A stretch of DNA of 64,000 bases, from assembly GCA_951799445.1 (NCBI GenBank), contig OX637295.1, forward strand, positions 25,234,001-25,298,000. Direction: 5' to 3'. Both the position numbers and the translations under genes were made by a program. This document shows, one piece after another, positions 34,130 through 45,476 of the stretch. The DNA comes from Pseudisothecium myosuroides. Its lineage: Eukaryota > Streptophyta > Bryopsida > Hypnales > Lembophyllaceae. The notes below the pieces were generated by a model. It saw only the letters and a program-made list of their open reading frames with translations, was not told where the DNA came from and ran no database searches. Each line of letters starts with the position of its first letter. The first letter of the stretch is position 1.

Positions 34130-34960
34130 TGATCCCCGACACCTTTACAATGCATAATTTTCCAGCCATGCATTTTGGTGCCGGAGTAACCAAAGGTTTC
34201 GAATATATTATACACGATCTCCTAGATGGAATTCTGACTGCAGTGCACCCTGGGAATGACAACTCACCAGGAAGACATAAAGCAGGCGAAGAAAGTCGTG
34301 GAAGCTCTTGTACACATCCATAGCTGCAGACTCCTCAACGTTTCCGCAACCAAACCAGCCTTCGAGAAGTTATGAAGCTCTCATAGACTACACAGAGAAG
34401 TACGACGATCAGAATTCCCTTGCTTCCATAGCTCCAATTTCATTTCTACGACCCAATAACCCCACCAATAACCCTGTCCGCAGTTGACATAGTCAGCACG
34501 CTTCCTCCATCTTGCGAACGATACGAACGCTGTCCCTCTGATCCCATCTCTGGCAAATAATATAATCCTTGAATCAGAACGTACAGAAGCACCTCCGCTC
34601 AAATAGCAAAGACCAGTTAAAGGCATCTTCAAATCCCAGGCTCCGGTCACAGTGAGACCCACACTAGACGGTACCTGACACCTGCAACATTCCCTGCATC
34701 AAATCTCACTCAAGTAGATATCTCCAGTGCGTCAAAACCTAACTGTACTGGTGCTCGCATGATTGGATCATACCAGGGAGCTTGGTTTTCAAAATCGCGC
34801 ACGAAGAATTGCCAACGGCAAGCTAGAAGTGGCCGGGAGCACAAGAGTGCAGTACTTCTTCCAAGCCCAGAGTGAAAATGAGTACAGTTCAGAACAGCTA
34901 TGGTTGCCGTTTGATCGACGTTGAAAGCCAAGTTGCTTCCGTCACTGTACACAACTTGCT
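34130..34960. repeat. Duplicated block shared with 55.1-55.7 kb
   Basis: The segment matches 55090-55740 over most of its length. On the plus strand its first part encodes FGAGVTKGFEYIIHDLLDGI and, in the other copy, continues in frame to KPAFEKL and a stop. Here a ~10-bp insertion near 34283 shifts the frame. On the minus strand 34952-34710 is also open (WQFFVRDFENQAPWYDP). I recognise neither product. It could be an exon of an unknown gene or the 5' region of the neighbouring kinase. Differences between copies are a mix of silent and replacement changes in both readings. Confidence 0.5.
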
Positions 34961-35164
34961 AAACCCCTTAGCGCTCCGACGCTCCGAGGATCCAGGGGCT
35001 TTTTTGAACACAGAGTTTCTCATTCATCCTATCTCGCATTGTGAGAAGTGAGAACATTGGTGAGCCATTCCTGTGATTGGTGACTGAGTTGGCTGTCATT
35101 AATGAATCTGAAATCCAAATCAGTGCAAGGGGAAATCGTGGACATCAAAATTAGTGAAAGGCAG

Positions 35165-35204
35165 TAAAGGGCTCCCTTTATTTGTGTCAAAAAAAAAAAA
35201 AAAA
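35165..35204 (+). mobile_element. Tiny poly(A)-ended retroposed insert with target duplication
   Basis: The 18-bp sequence AAAATTAGTGAAAGGCAG occurs at 35147-35164 and again at 35205-35222. Between them are about 25 bases and an A-run. That arrangement is typical of LINE-mediated insertion of a severely 5'-truncated RNA. The A-run makes the exact right edge ambiguous by a few bases. Confidence 0.65.
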
Positions 35205-35358
35205 AAAATTAGTGAAAGGCAGCCTGGGGCAGAAACTTTCGGGTGGCATCTCAAAAAGACAAATGACAGGCTTCTAATTCCGGACACGGATTTCATTTTC
35301 TGTGGGGTATTTCGGCATGACGAAGAGTCGAAGATGTCTGGGTGGTTCAGTTGGCACT

Positions 35359-36137
35359 CCTCGTCTCCAGCCAGCCTCGAGTTTGAGAGAGGGCTAAGGG
35401 GTTTAGAGGCTGTTCGCATGCTGCCCCCGACCCGATGTGGAGGTCAGGGCGACCTGATCTCCAGGTCAGGCCCCCAGCTCCTCCGGCTTCCGCATGTCCA
35501 CATCGAGCTCGAAAATCATAGAAGGTTTGTTCTTAAATTTAGATGTGGTGAAGAAAAGTTCCAGAGAAAACAAGTGAACAAGTCCAAAAACAAAGCACTA
35601 TAGCTTGGATTTTAGTGATGCACCATAGTTTGGACTATAGTAATTGTCGATTTAAATAGAAGGTCGGGTCAACGGGGGAGGAGAGCGGGCTTGAAATCCC
35701 TCCTTTCAAGGACGGAGGAGAGAGGGAGGAACCGGAGCTCAAGGTCGGGTTGCAGGTTGAAAAAGAGTCCATGCGAACCACTTGTGCGCATTTGGAGGTC
35801 GGGCTCGGGTCCCCCATGCGAACAGCCCCTTAGCTCGTCTCCAGCCAGCCTCGAGTTTGAGCCGTTCAAATGGATCCACGGTGGAGATGGAAGGATCCCA
35901 ATTCTTTTTTCATAAAACCCAAAAATCCTAGCTAAGAATAAAATTATCCCTTCATATTTACCCTAACCGGTGCTCCACGCCTTAATTGTTGAAGCTACGG
36001 GCTTGGTGGCGCTTCGCTTTAGGCCTAAACCCTACTCGTTTCACTCGCAGATTTTAGGTGATTTACAGCTATAGATCCATTTGAAGGGCCCACATGAAGG
36101 AGCCCTCCCTCAAACTCGAGGTTGGCTGGTTGCTTGG
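35359..36137. mobile_element. Non-autonomous Mutator-like element with 9-bp duplication
   Basis: Identical GTTGGCACT at 35350-35358 and 36138-36146 flanks the element. The left end CCTCGTCTCCAGCCAGCCTC and right end (reverse complement) CCAAGCAACCAGCCAACCTC both run on into GAGTTTGAG. These ends match those of the autonomous-type element at 39379-46438. The interior has no transposase, and another element appears nested inside at about 35388-35833. Its partner transposase may have been the one at 41-44 kb before that decayed. Confidence 0.8.
35388..35833. mobile_element. Nested inverted-repeat element inside the small Mutator-like element
   Basis: The left end GCTAAGGGG(8 extra bases)CTGTTCGCATG is inverted at the right as CATGCGAACAGCCCCTTAGC. 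The 28-bp host-element sequence running from CTCGTCTCC to GTTTGAG is present perfectly on both sides (35360-35387 and 35834-35861). The duplicated 28 bp is longer than usual target duplications, so a composite origin or unequal exchange is possible. Confidence 0.6.
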
Positions 36138-36149
36138 GTTGGCACTTGA

Positions 36150-36570
36150 AATGGAGGATGGGGCTTTCACAATTTGCATCCGTCACCTATCCATCTTTTC
36201 TAGGGTAGCAAAAGCACAGCCAGAAGAAAAATGTGTCATCTAGCACCTTTTTAAACCCATGACAAATATTTTTCAAAAAATGAAAATTTGAGCTACATTA
36301 GATTGAGTTACGGGCTACAAACAATGTCTTGGATGATGGTAGGTGATCCAATGATTAGTGACTGCAGTAGAACCTTCCACCTTTTGAGTGTAAATTCATC
36401 ATAGAAAGTGACTTTTTTAGACCTTCATGTTGCAGCTATGTTAGGAAATATTTTAACTGCTTTAGGTGAACAAGATGACCATTGTGAGACACTTTTGTTG
36501 GTTTTGGGTAGTCTAAAGACTCTTTTGGCCAATTGTGCAGCACACTTCAAAAATTCATAATAAATTCATA
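36150..36570. other. No gene seen
   Basis: Mixed-composition intergenic sequence with no open frame of note, repeat or recognised motif. Confidence 0.5.
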
Positions 36571-36857
36571 CTCATTAGAGGAGATTTGGGCTTCTAAGAG
36601 CCCGCGAGTTCCCGGACTGTGGGAACTCTGCAGGACTACTGTGCCGCTGCCGCATGGCCTGTCTGATGTGGCCAAGCGACTGCCACGTCATTTTTTATTT
36701 TTTATTTTTTTTGAATTTTTATTTTTTAGTATTCTTTTAACATTTTAAGAACTTTTTTTTTTTTTTTTTTTTCCAGCTTTTTAATTCAAGCACTTATCCT
36801 TGATAGTTGCTTAAAAATAGCTTTGATTTCTATAAGTATTGAGATACTTAGAAATAC

Positions 36858-36992
36858 TTATAATATTATATATATACATATACTTATATATACATATATA
36901 TAGAGAGAGATAGATAGATAGATAGATATACATATATAGATATATAGATATATAGATATAGATATAGATATAGATATAGATATAGAGAGAGA
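36858..36992 (+). repeat. TA/GATA microsatellite
   Basis: Runs of ATATATAC, AGATAGATAGAT and ATAGATATAGATAT are followed by GAGAGA. This is simple sequence prone to slippage. Confidence 0.95.
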
Positions 36993-37150
36993 TTCATGTT
37001 TTATCCATAAACTTCCAACTATATTAGTGCTTTTACATGTATAGACTCTTAAGCCTATATATAATTGTCTATATATTTGAAAATAACCCTTACACTATAG
37101 GCTCTATTTTCTTTTCTTTTTCATATATTTTAATCATTACCAATTTTTTT

Positions 37151-37380
37151 CAATACTTGACCTTGCACATGTATTGAAGGATAAAAAAGAGAGATTTTTT
37201 AGTCCCAATTTGTTCAATACTTGACCTTGCACATATATTGAAGAATAAGAAGGAATAATTCTCTATTCATAATTTGTTTCAATACTTGACCTTTGAAAAA
37301 GAAAAGGAAAAAATGATTTTTCCTAAGTTTTTCAATACTTTACCTTGCTCATATTGAAGAATAAGACAAATCTAGAATAC
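37151..37380 (+). repeat. ~64-bp tandem repeat, about 3.5 copies
   Basis: CAATACTTGACCTTGCACAT (variously altered) starts at 37151, 37215, 37280 and 37333. TATTGAAG(A/G)ATAAGA follows in most copies. Confidence 0.8.
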
Positions 37381-37977
37381 TTGACATGTCTTTGAAGACA
37401 TATAAAGTAGTTCATCTAATCTATTTCCATTATGCCATTTACCTTCTTAGTTTGAATTGATTTGACAATGAATAGTTATGGTTGTACACTTAACATAACC
37501 ATCTCTATGTAAGATGGAGTAGTGTCATATCTATTATTATATTGATCAACTACCTATAATGGGAGTTTGAATCATCTAAGACTAGTTACATTTGGAACAC
37601 TATGAGTGACTGTTAAGCTTCCACCTGCAAAGCCTAATGAGATTGCCATCTGGGAAGTTAATAAGCCTTCAAATTTAAAACAGATGATCTCTCATATAGC
37701 ACCCATAGTCACATACATCAGGATTTGGTGCTAAAATTTGAGATTTGGTGGCTATTTCTCATAACTGATTGAAAGTTAATGAGGCAAAACTTGATTAAAC
37801 ATGTCAAGTAACCACCTTAAGAAATTATTGGCCTTAAATGAAAATGCCTTGAGATGCTCAGTGACCAGTTCTCACTGCATCCTTACTGCACAGACCTACT
37901 GACCACAACTTTAATTGTGACTTCTTTTAGGCTCAGTGTTATTCTCAAACTGATATACTACACTACACTTGCTTCTA

Positions 37978-38165
37978 CACTAAATAGGGGTATTAAGGGG
38001 ACCCATACTAATTAATCGACATTTCACACTATATAAATATCTACCTTTTTTGTACATCAATAGTTATTGAAGTGTCCTGGGGTTGTACATCATGTTTCAA
38101 ACATCTACAGTTTTCGAAGATAAGTCCCTTTAATTGTTTGGTCCCCTTAAATCCCCTATTTAGTG
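37978..38165. mobile_element. 188-bp MITE flanked by TA
   Basis: The left end CACTAAATAGGGGTATTAAG and right end (reverse complement) CACTAAATAGGGGATTTAAG are followed in both by GGGACC. Both ends abut TA (37976-37977, 38166-38167). Size, TA target and lack of coding fit a Stowaway-like MITE, nested in the 36.6-39.0 kb element. Confidence 0.7.
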
Positions 38166-39789
38166 TAGCTGTCTGCCTGAGCTTTCTTGCTTTGCGATTT
38201 GGATCTGTTTGAGGTTTCTGGCTGACTGGAATAGGAGTTTTTTACAAACATGGCTGCATCATAGCCTTCTTCAAGCACTCAGATCGTTGGAAAATTTTAT
38301 AAAGTAACTGATGACTTTGTTTTTGTTTGGACTGTGGACTGTGTATGATTTCCTTTGTTGTTGTCTAGTGTAAAACGATAGCAAGTGATGTTTAGGCTGA
38401 AAACACCTTGTGCATCCTCACTAACACACTTTCGTGGTTTGTTCTTGGGATGGGCACAGGTGAGGCCTACATCCGCTGGAGAACAATTGGAACATCATTC
38501 TTAGGAAGTTTTTTCCTACTTTCTTACTAGTCCACAAAAAGAAAAAAGTTTTGTATAGGAATATTGTGCTATGCTTCTTGAACTGAAAGCTTTGCATTAA
38601 GAACATTTTTCTTTATGGAGCCTTAACATGTATTCTTACATGATACATTACAGCATGACTTTGTGTAAATAGCCAATGAGTTGATGGGCTGGCTTCAGTA
38701 CATTTGGTTCGTAAATTACTATGAATAGGACTAGTTCCAAAAATGTAGGACTGAATCAAGCAGACAATGAAAATATTTTCCAAAAACGCATATCAATGAT
38801 CTAGATAAGCAATAGATTAGACTTGATTGGATTGGTGCTCGATAAGAGATCTTCCAAGAATTGGGATTTTTTTAATAATTTTTTTTCCTGACATCGGGGG
38901 CTGGTTCCCAGCATTGGGAACAGCCCTGAAACGATCTTCTAAACGCTCAGATCTCCTCTAATGAAGTTGTCAAGAGAATTTCAATTGCTCTCCCCATTTC
39001 TCACATTTGTCTTCATTTGGGAAAAAATTTAAATTTTTCAAAAGGGCAAACCAGTCACTCTGTTATAGGCTGGTTTACCTTATTGATTCTCCTTGAAGAA
39101 GCTCAAATTTTTGAGTGCATGAAACCGCGCCTCTCTTCCCCCCTTCAGCATGACTGCCGAGGTGTCTAATCAAGCTGCTTTGTGGGCTTTTCTGCACATT
39201 CCATGACCATGTGCTTGACATCGTATACATAGCAGCAGCCGCCTAAAATTGATATGAAAATGGATGAAAAAGATCACTTCTGTGTCCAGTACAGCGTCGT
39301 TTTTGGTCCCCAGGCGCGTTGTAGGATCCATCAGGACAGCCCACCTTGCTACTTGCTACCGATGCTTCCATCTCTGACCCTCGTCTTCAGGCAGCCTCGA
39401 AATCGAGGAAGGACTCCCTCCATCTGGGCCCTTCAGGTGGAGGGACGGCCAAGATGGAAGGGTGGGGGGGAAGGGTGGTTGCTTGGGTCTGCCAGGGCGT
39501 GCTGACTGCTGATTTAGCTTGGCAGCCTCGTTTTGCGAGCATGACCAGTAAACTAACTTTCATCATGGTGAGACATTATTACCATGATGAAAATTGATTT
39601 GCTTCTTGAATTTGGTTGGGGGTAGTTAGCTTCCTCTTAATTTTGCTTCTTCCTTGCTTGTTGCTAATTTGGGTAGGCTTTGGGTGGTCTTCCAAACCCT
39701 GAAACTCACATACAACCATTTCGACCAGCTGATGGAGGGGGCCTGCCGAATCCCACAGAGAGTACTATGAGGGGAGTGGTGGTGCCTCT

Positions 39790-40810
39790 CCTCATAGAAC
39801 GTGGTGGTGGTGATGGCCACCTTCACCATGGGTGAAAATGAAAATTTTGGGGTGATGGTGGTGGTGACCGTTACCACCACCCAAAACTTGGACATGGGAA
39901 GGATGGGAAGGTGGTGGTGACCGTCACCACCATCCCAAAATTAAACATGGAAATGTTTAGGGTGACCGACACCACCACCACCACCCAAAGTTGGATATTG
40001 AAAAGATAGTGGTGGCTACATAAATTGAAAATTAGCATGGGGGTGGTGGTGACCACTACAACTTTCAACAAAACGAACATATAGTAGGGTTACCACTGGT
40101 TTTGAAGTGAAGGTGTTCACTACCACCACTTCCAAAAAATTGGCCATGTGGTGAGAGTCACCACATGTACATTTTATTTGAAGTGGTGGTGGTGAACACC
40201 ACCTCTTCAAAACCGGTGGTAACCTTTACCATATGTTCAAAAAAATTGAAGTGGATAAGGGCACCACCGAGGCAATATATTAGGCGGGGCTGCCACCACT
40301 TGCAAAAATTCAAGCATGTTGTTTAAAGCACCATCGGGGCAAAGGGTGGTGGTCTCCGCCACCTCTTTGCCAAAATTTGAGCATTTGAGGGTAAACCACC
40401 ATAGGGGCAAAAGGGTGGCGGTCTCCGCCACTCCTTTGCCAAAATTTGAACATTTGAGGGTAAACCACCATAGGGGCAAAGGGGTGGCGGTCTCCGCCAC
40501 CTCTTTGCCAAAATTTGAGCATGTGAGGGTAAACCACCATAGGGGCAAAGGGGTGGTGGTCTCTGCCACTTTTTTGCCAAAATTTGAGCATGTGAAGATA
40601 AACCACCATAGGGGCAAAGGGGTGGTGGTCTCTGCCACGCCTTTGCCAAAATTTGAGCATGTGAGGATAAACCACCATAGGGATAAAGGGGGGGCGGTCT
40701 TGGCCACTTTTTTGTCCAAATTTTTGGGATGTGTTTTAAAGCACCATCCTATCAAAGGGGGGGCGGAGACCGCCACCATTTATCAAATATTGGACATGTG
40801 CTTTAGGGCA
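39790..40810. repeat. Hairpin-rich minisatellite inside the MULE, 69-bp units
   Basis: From about 40311 the unit is 69 bp: G(T/A)TAAACCACCAT begins at 40391, 40460, 40529, 40598 and 40667. Each unit carries an inverted repeat such as GTGGCGGTCTCCGCCAC. Since 69 is a multiple of three, long 23-residue-repeat frames open on both strands (minus 40237-40779, plus 40316-40864); I regard these as by-products. The left part (39790-40250) has looser repeats of GGTGGTGGTGACCGT(T/C)ACCACCACC-type palindromes at about 55-60 bp spacing. Confidence 0.85.
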
Positions 40811-41063
40811 CCATTGGGGCAAAGGGGTCTTTGGAATAAAGATTCCACTATTAGTTATATATGAATGAAATGGGATGGGATCATTATGATGGACAATTTG
40901 ATGTGGTGATTTTGGATTTTTTTGAAAATTTGGAGTTGTTTGTTTCATATTAACCTTATTGTGTGTTGGTTTGCAGATATAACAATTAGTTTTTGATAGA
41001 AATCAAGAGGATGGTTGCATTGGAAGTAGGCTGAAAGTAGGCTGAAAGTGACGGTGGAGGGCA

Positions 41064-44000
41064 ATGGATGACGTAGGAGATATTTTTGAGGTTCTTAACC
41101 TTGATGATCTTGTTTCTGATGAGGAAATTGAGTTTAATTTACCACCGCTTTTAGAGGGTGATGATGAAGCTTATGGTGGAGAGTATGTGGTTGGAATTGA
41201 AGAAGAATATTTGGATCCTTCTTTGTTTCTACATACGACGTATTACTCCTTTAAAAAGGGGTTGGGAAATTATTTTGTTGATTGGTGCAATGGAAGGATA
41301 GTGCCTTCGGCGGAGAGTATCAACACTTTGGATCCTAATTTCTTTAGTCAAGATGGAGCTTCATTAGAAGCATAGCACAAGGGAATTTTGAAAAAGTGGG
41401 AAAGATATGGAAGAGTCTTTGGAGTACGAACTGGGACAAATGGAGAAGCGCGCTTATTCAATAAGAAGCATCCCCAATTTTTCATCCCATATGTTGAGGA
41501 ATGGCCTTCAATTGTTTTAAAAGCGCATCATGGAGGTGAAGGACATCTTGCTTGTAAGGAAACAATTGCAAAAATTGGGGAGGAAGGGTGGGTCGTGGGC
41601 ACACAATTGAACGGCATCCCAAAACCTTTTATTGAAAAAGTCATTAGCTCATGTTTAGGTTGTCAACATGGGCATCAAGCACATGAAAGGTCAGTTCGTC
41701 AATTGCGACAATACAATGCAAAGTATACAATGCCTTTGGGAGAGGTGGACGGCTTCTTCAATAACTTGAAAGCCCAACACTCGGTGTGCTTGAAACCGAT
41801 TCATAAATACTCCCGCGTGAAGCCTTTTGCATCGAAGGTCTTCATATATGTATGTCACCGTGGAATAAAATTCCAAGGTAAATCAAATGACATTGGAGGG
41901 TTGAACGATAGAGAAAAACAATATTCAACCGCCAAATATGTGGGGTGCAAATTTTATGTGAAAGTCATTTATCCGGATGAAGAGGGCCAAAATATTGAGA
42001 TTCATGTGAATGAGAAACACAATGGACATGAATTAGGCTCAATGACTGATTGTTATTTTTTGCCCGTTCATCAAAGTGCAATAAATAATTGTGCTGAGAT
42101 GTTACAAAGCTTAAATAACATCTAATTAGCACTAGCATATTAAAAAAGGTGTGAAGACATCTTGCGCGAAACCGCTCCTTTGCATGAACAAAAAACATTT
42201 CGTTTCTTTTTGGATCCAAAAGAAGCATCAGCCCTCTCCTATCGACTTCAAATGCATGAAAGATGTGGTGAAGATGACTATGATGTAGTACAGCAAACAG
42301 TTCCCAAATGGATTGAAAAGAAGAGGGTGATTTTTTTATCAATCATACGATCCTTTAAATGCAGATCCTAATAAGTGACCGTTTGTGTTAGTAATGCAAA
42401 CTGAAGAGATGCTCAAGCGTGCAAATACTATAACTCCAAACTCGGCATGGGTGATTGATTCCACATTCAAAACCAATCAATGGGGCATGCCGTTATTTGC
42501 TGGAATGTGCCCCAATTTGAGCGGTTTGGGTATGCCTATTTTCATTATGCTTTGTAGTGATAATAATGAAAGTGGCCAAGTGGAAACAGCACTGTGGTTT
42601 ATTATAAAAGTTGTGTTTCAAAATATGGGTACAATCTGACCGAACGCAATAGTAATTGATAAAGACAAAACTTCAAGGATTGCTATAATGAGGGCGATCA
42701 ATGAAGATGTTTGGTGTTGGGAAGACCAAACAATTAGAGGAATTCAAATAAAGTGTAGATTGCTTTTGTGTTGGTTTCATGCCAAAAAGGCATGGGTGGA
42801 CCATTTGTTGCCTAAAGTGCATGAGGGGCTTCGCAACGATTTATACAAAGGAATGTGCTCTATGTTGGAGGCAATTACCAAAGACGAATTCAATGGAGCA
42901 TATGGAAGAATGAAAACCCAATATGCTAATAATGCAAGTGTATTAAAGTATATTGAACAAGGATGGGCAGGGCGTAGCAGTCCTTGGAAACCTATGTGGC
43001 CTAGATGGGCTAGGATGTTTAAACATGGACATGCAAATACCACAAACCTTGTGGAACGCATGCGGCAATATGTGAAATACACCTTACTAGATGGGAAAAT
43101 CAATCGACGACTGGATGAATTGATTTTTGCACTAATAGGTAATCCGGATACTGGACGGCGATTTGGAGGACTGACATTAGATGAGCATTACAATAATGCT
43201 CATTGGTTGAGTGAATCACGAAAGTACTCCATTAGAGGAGGAGATAAGGGTAGAACAGCGAGATTACAGAAGGCCAAAAAATTGGTCCAACAGTATAAAG
43301 AAGACCGATCAACAAATTTGGAAGTGATTGATCCATGTCATTTGGAGTTTGCGTTCCGAAGTCAAACCGTGTCAAATAAATGGTATATAGTTAGTTTATC
43401 TCGTGAATGGTGCGAGTGTAACGACTATGGTCCAATATGTAAACACATGTTGGCTGTAAAACAAATTGTTGATGAGGAATATCAACATTTGTTTGATTTA
43501 CTACCGGGCATATATGAACCTCGTGGATTTATCCATGACTTGGAAGATTTCGATGGAGATGCATGTGTGGATCCGAGTGGAGGTTCACATGAAGGCCCAA
43601 GTGGGAGTTTTGATGAGGGTCCAAGTGGGGGTCCAAGTGAAGATCCTAACGAAGATACAATCGACGAACCTTCCCTAAATCCTAATGATAACAATGAGTT
43701 CATAAAAGAGATGTTTTTAAATATCTCGAATATGACGGCATCCCAAAATATTCCAAGGGAAAGATATGCGAGTTTGACAATAGAGAAACGCAATGCCTTG
43801 AAGAGTGCTGGAGAAATGTTTATGGCCGTTTTTCAAGAATCTATGGGTTTGGAATTGAGACCAAGTCAAATATTCATGCCAAGGGAAGGTGGAAGTATCA
43901 CCCCGTTGCAAGAGAATGTTACAAATACAAGACTTGGACATGGAAGTCAAAAGAAAAAACGAAGATTACATTATGAAAATTCAAGTGGCGGAGAAGCAGA

Positions 44001-44280
44001 TGTGGTACAAGCTCCAAGACCTAACGGTGGAATCAAGTTACAACGTCGCAGACAACTTGTGCAAAAGAAGCGTACGAGGGTGAAATTGCCAAAGCTTTGT
44101 AGAAGTCAATGTCCTAATTGTGAGGGGTTGAATATATTTTTCAATGGGGTTATTGTCATTGACTACCACAATTGCCAGTTTACAATAGTAAGAGAGGGTC
44201 AGAGTATTACACCAAAGACTCAAGAATGTGAGGTTGAACAGGACGTGGAATTGTTTTTTAAGGAGTTGAATATATATTAG
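41064..44280 (+). pseudogene. MuDR-type transposase, stop-ridden
   Basis: ATG at 41064 opens a frame readable to the TAG at 44278 if stops and one shift are ignored. Domains in order: an acidic N-terminus; a zinc module of the retroviral-integrase H2C2 type (KAHHGGEGHLACKETI...SSCLGCQ); a FAR1/GCM1-like region (YVGCKFYVKV...NEKHNGHE); the MULE DDE core, with WVIDSTF (Asp codon near 42457), VIDKDKT (near 42658), CWFHAKK and NLVER (Glu near 43054); and a SWIM zinc finger (CECNDYGPICKH, near 43411-43446). The tail is a Gly/Ser/Pro-rich linker plus a Cys pair (CRSQCPNC). Breaks: TAG 41373, TAA 42123, TAA 42141, a frameshift at the seven-T run 42331-42337, TGA 42376 and TGA 42637. The last exon-like stretch (42688-44280, 530 codons) is uninterrupted. 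Not functional as it stands. Confidence 0.9.
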
Positions 44281-45476
44281 GAAGGTAGATGCAAATCTTG
44301 TTTATTTCAAACTAGTTGTTTGGTGTTATTTATTTAATGAAAATTAAAATTATAGCAGTTTTAACTGCTAGTTTATTATGGTTATTGTATTTGCATATAT
44401 TATGTGCAATATTTGTATCTTTTTTTTATTGCTTGCTTCAATAATATGTATGCATCATGTATATATTCAAAGTTTTGTTTTATATGTGTTTATGGCAATT
44501 CCAATGTACATTTGTATTTGAATATGTTTTAAAAAGTTAAAGAATGTTCAAAGCTTCTTAATTCACATGTGACTAATGTCACTTACCTCAAAAGTAGGGG
44601 TTAGTGACATTAGTAAAATGTAAACTAATTTTTTTGAAAGCTTAATTTTATTTAAACATTTAAAGGAAAATAGAAGTGAAACATTTAAAGTAAAAAAGAG
44701 TATGCAATATGAATTTAGTTTGAAAGTGTAAATAAACTCATTTCCAAAACCATCCCAAACATTAGCCCATAAGTGACTAAAGGCTTTGAGCAATACTGGA
44801 AGCGCTTATAAACTGATGTTTCTTTAACCATTTTGTAGCTTCAACTCCAAAGAGTATATATATGTCATCCTTATTAAAGGACATTCCGTACAATTTGATT
44901 TCAAATTAAATGCATAGATATTTTTCAAATGAATTTAAAAAATGAAAATTCTCAAATTCACAAAAATTACAATTTGAATACTTTCATTTTGTAATGTTGC
45001 ACATTATGCAAAACATGATTCAATGTTGTACATTAAGTTCTTTTGGCCCATCATTCCAACATTCATGAGATTATGAGTATTTTTTGTTTTTGATATAATT
45101 AAAAGAATAATATCATATACTTAACTTGATGTATATATAAAAATTGGACATTCCTAATTTCAAATTCTATGTATATGTTATCTATGATTACAATCACCCA
45201 TTCATTGTATAAATTTCCATCTTAAATTTTTTTAACTAAACTAGATGAATGATTGCAAATCACCAATATTTTGCATAAAAAATTATCCACAAAGATGGTC
45301 TTGCATTAGGACAATATTGTTATAAGTGCATGTTAATTAATTTTAAATGGGTTTAAAGTTCCATTATTGCAATGTCTTGTTTAGGTAGAAGGTCATTTAG
45401 ACATTAAACTTAAAAAATAAATGTAAAGTTTGATTAATGTCACTGACTCCTTAAATAGAAGTTAGTAACATTAGTC
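44281..45476. other. AT-rich filler of the MULE
   Basis: No gene; AT-rich sequence downstream of the transposase stop. GTGACTAATGTCACTTACCTC at about 44570 and GTTAGTGACATTAGT nearby form a short imperfect inverted repeat, seen again near 45440-45475. Confidence 0.5.

Larger units (their letters stand above)
36572..38964. mobile_element. Candidate 2.4-kb element with ~20-bp inverted ends
   Basis: TCATTAGAGGAGATTTGGGC at the left is matched by TCATTAGAGGAGATCTGAGC read from the right end. Just inside each end is a short GTTCCC...GGGAAC hairpin (about 36608-36630 and 38907-38925). No target duplication is evident and no transposase is encoded. Interior features are a GATA microsatellite, a 64-bp repeat and a small TA-flanked MITE. 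Non-autonomous DNA transposon is the best reading. Confidence 0.5.

Noticed and set aside
40237..40864. Long repetitive frames on both strands (180 and 182 codons)
   Set aside because: They are created by a 69-bp repeat, a multiple of three, with no start context or domain, and they lie in a transposon minisatellite.
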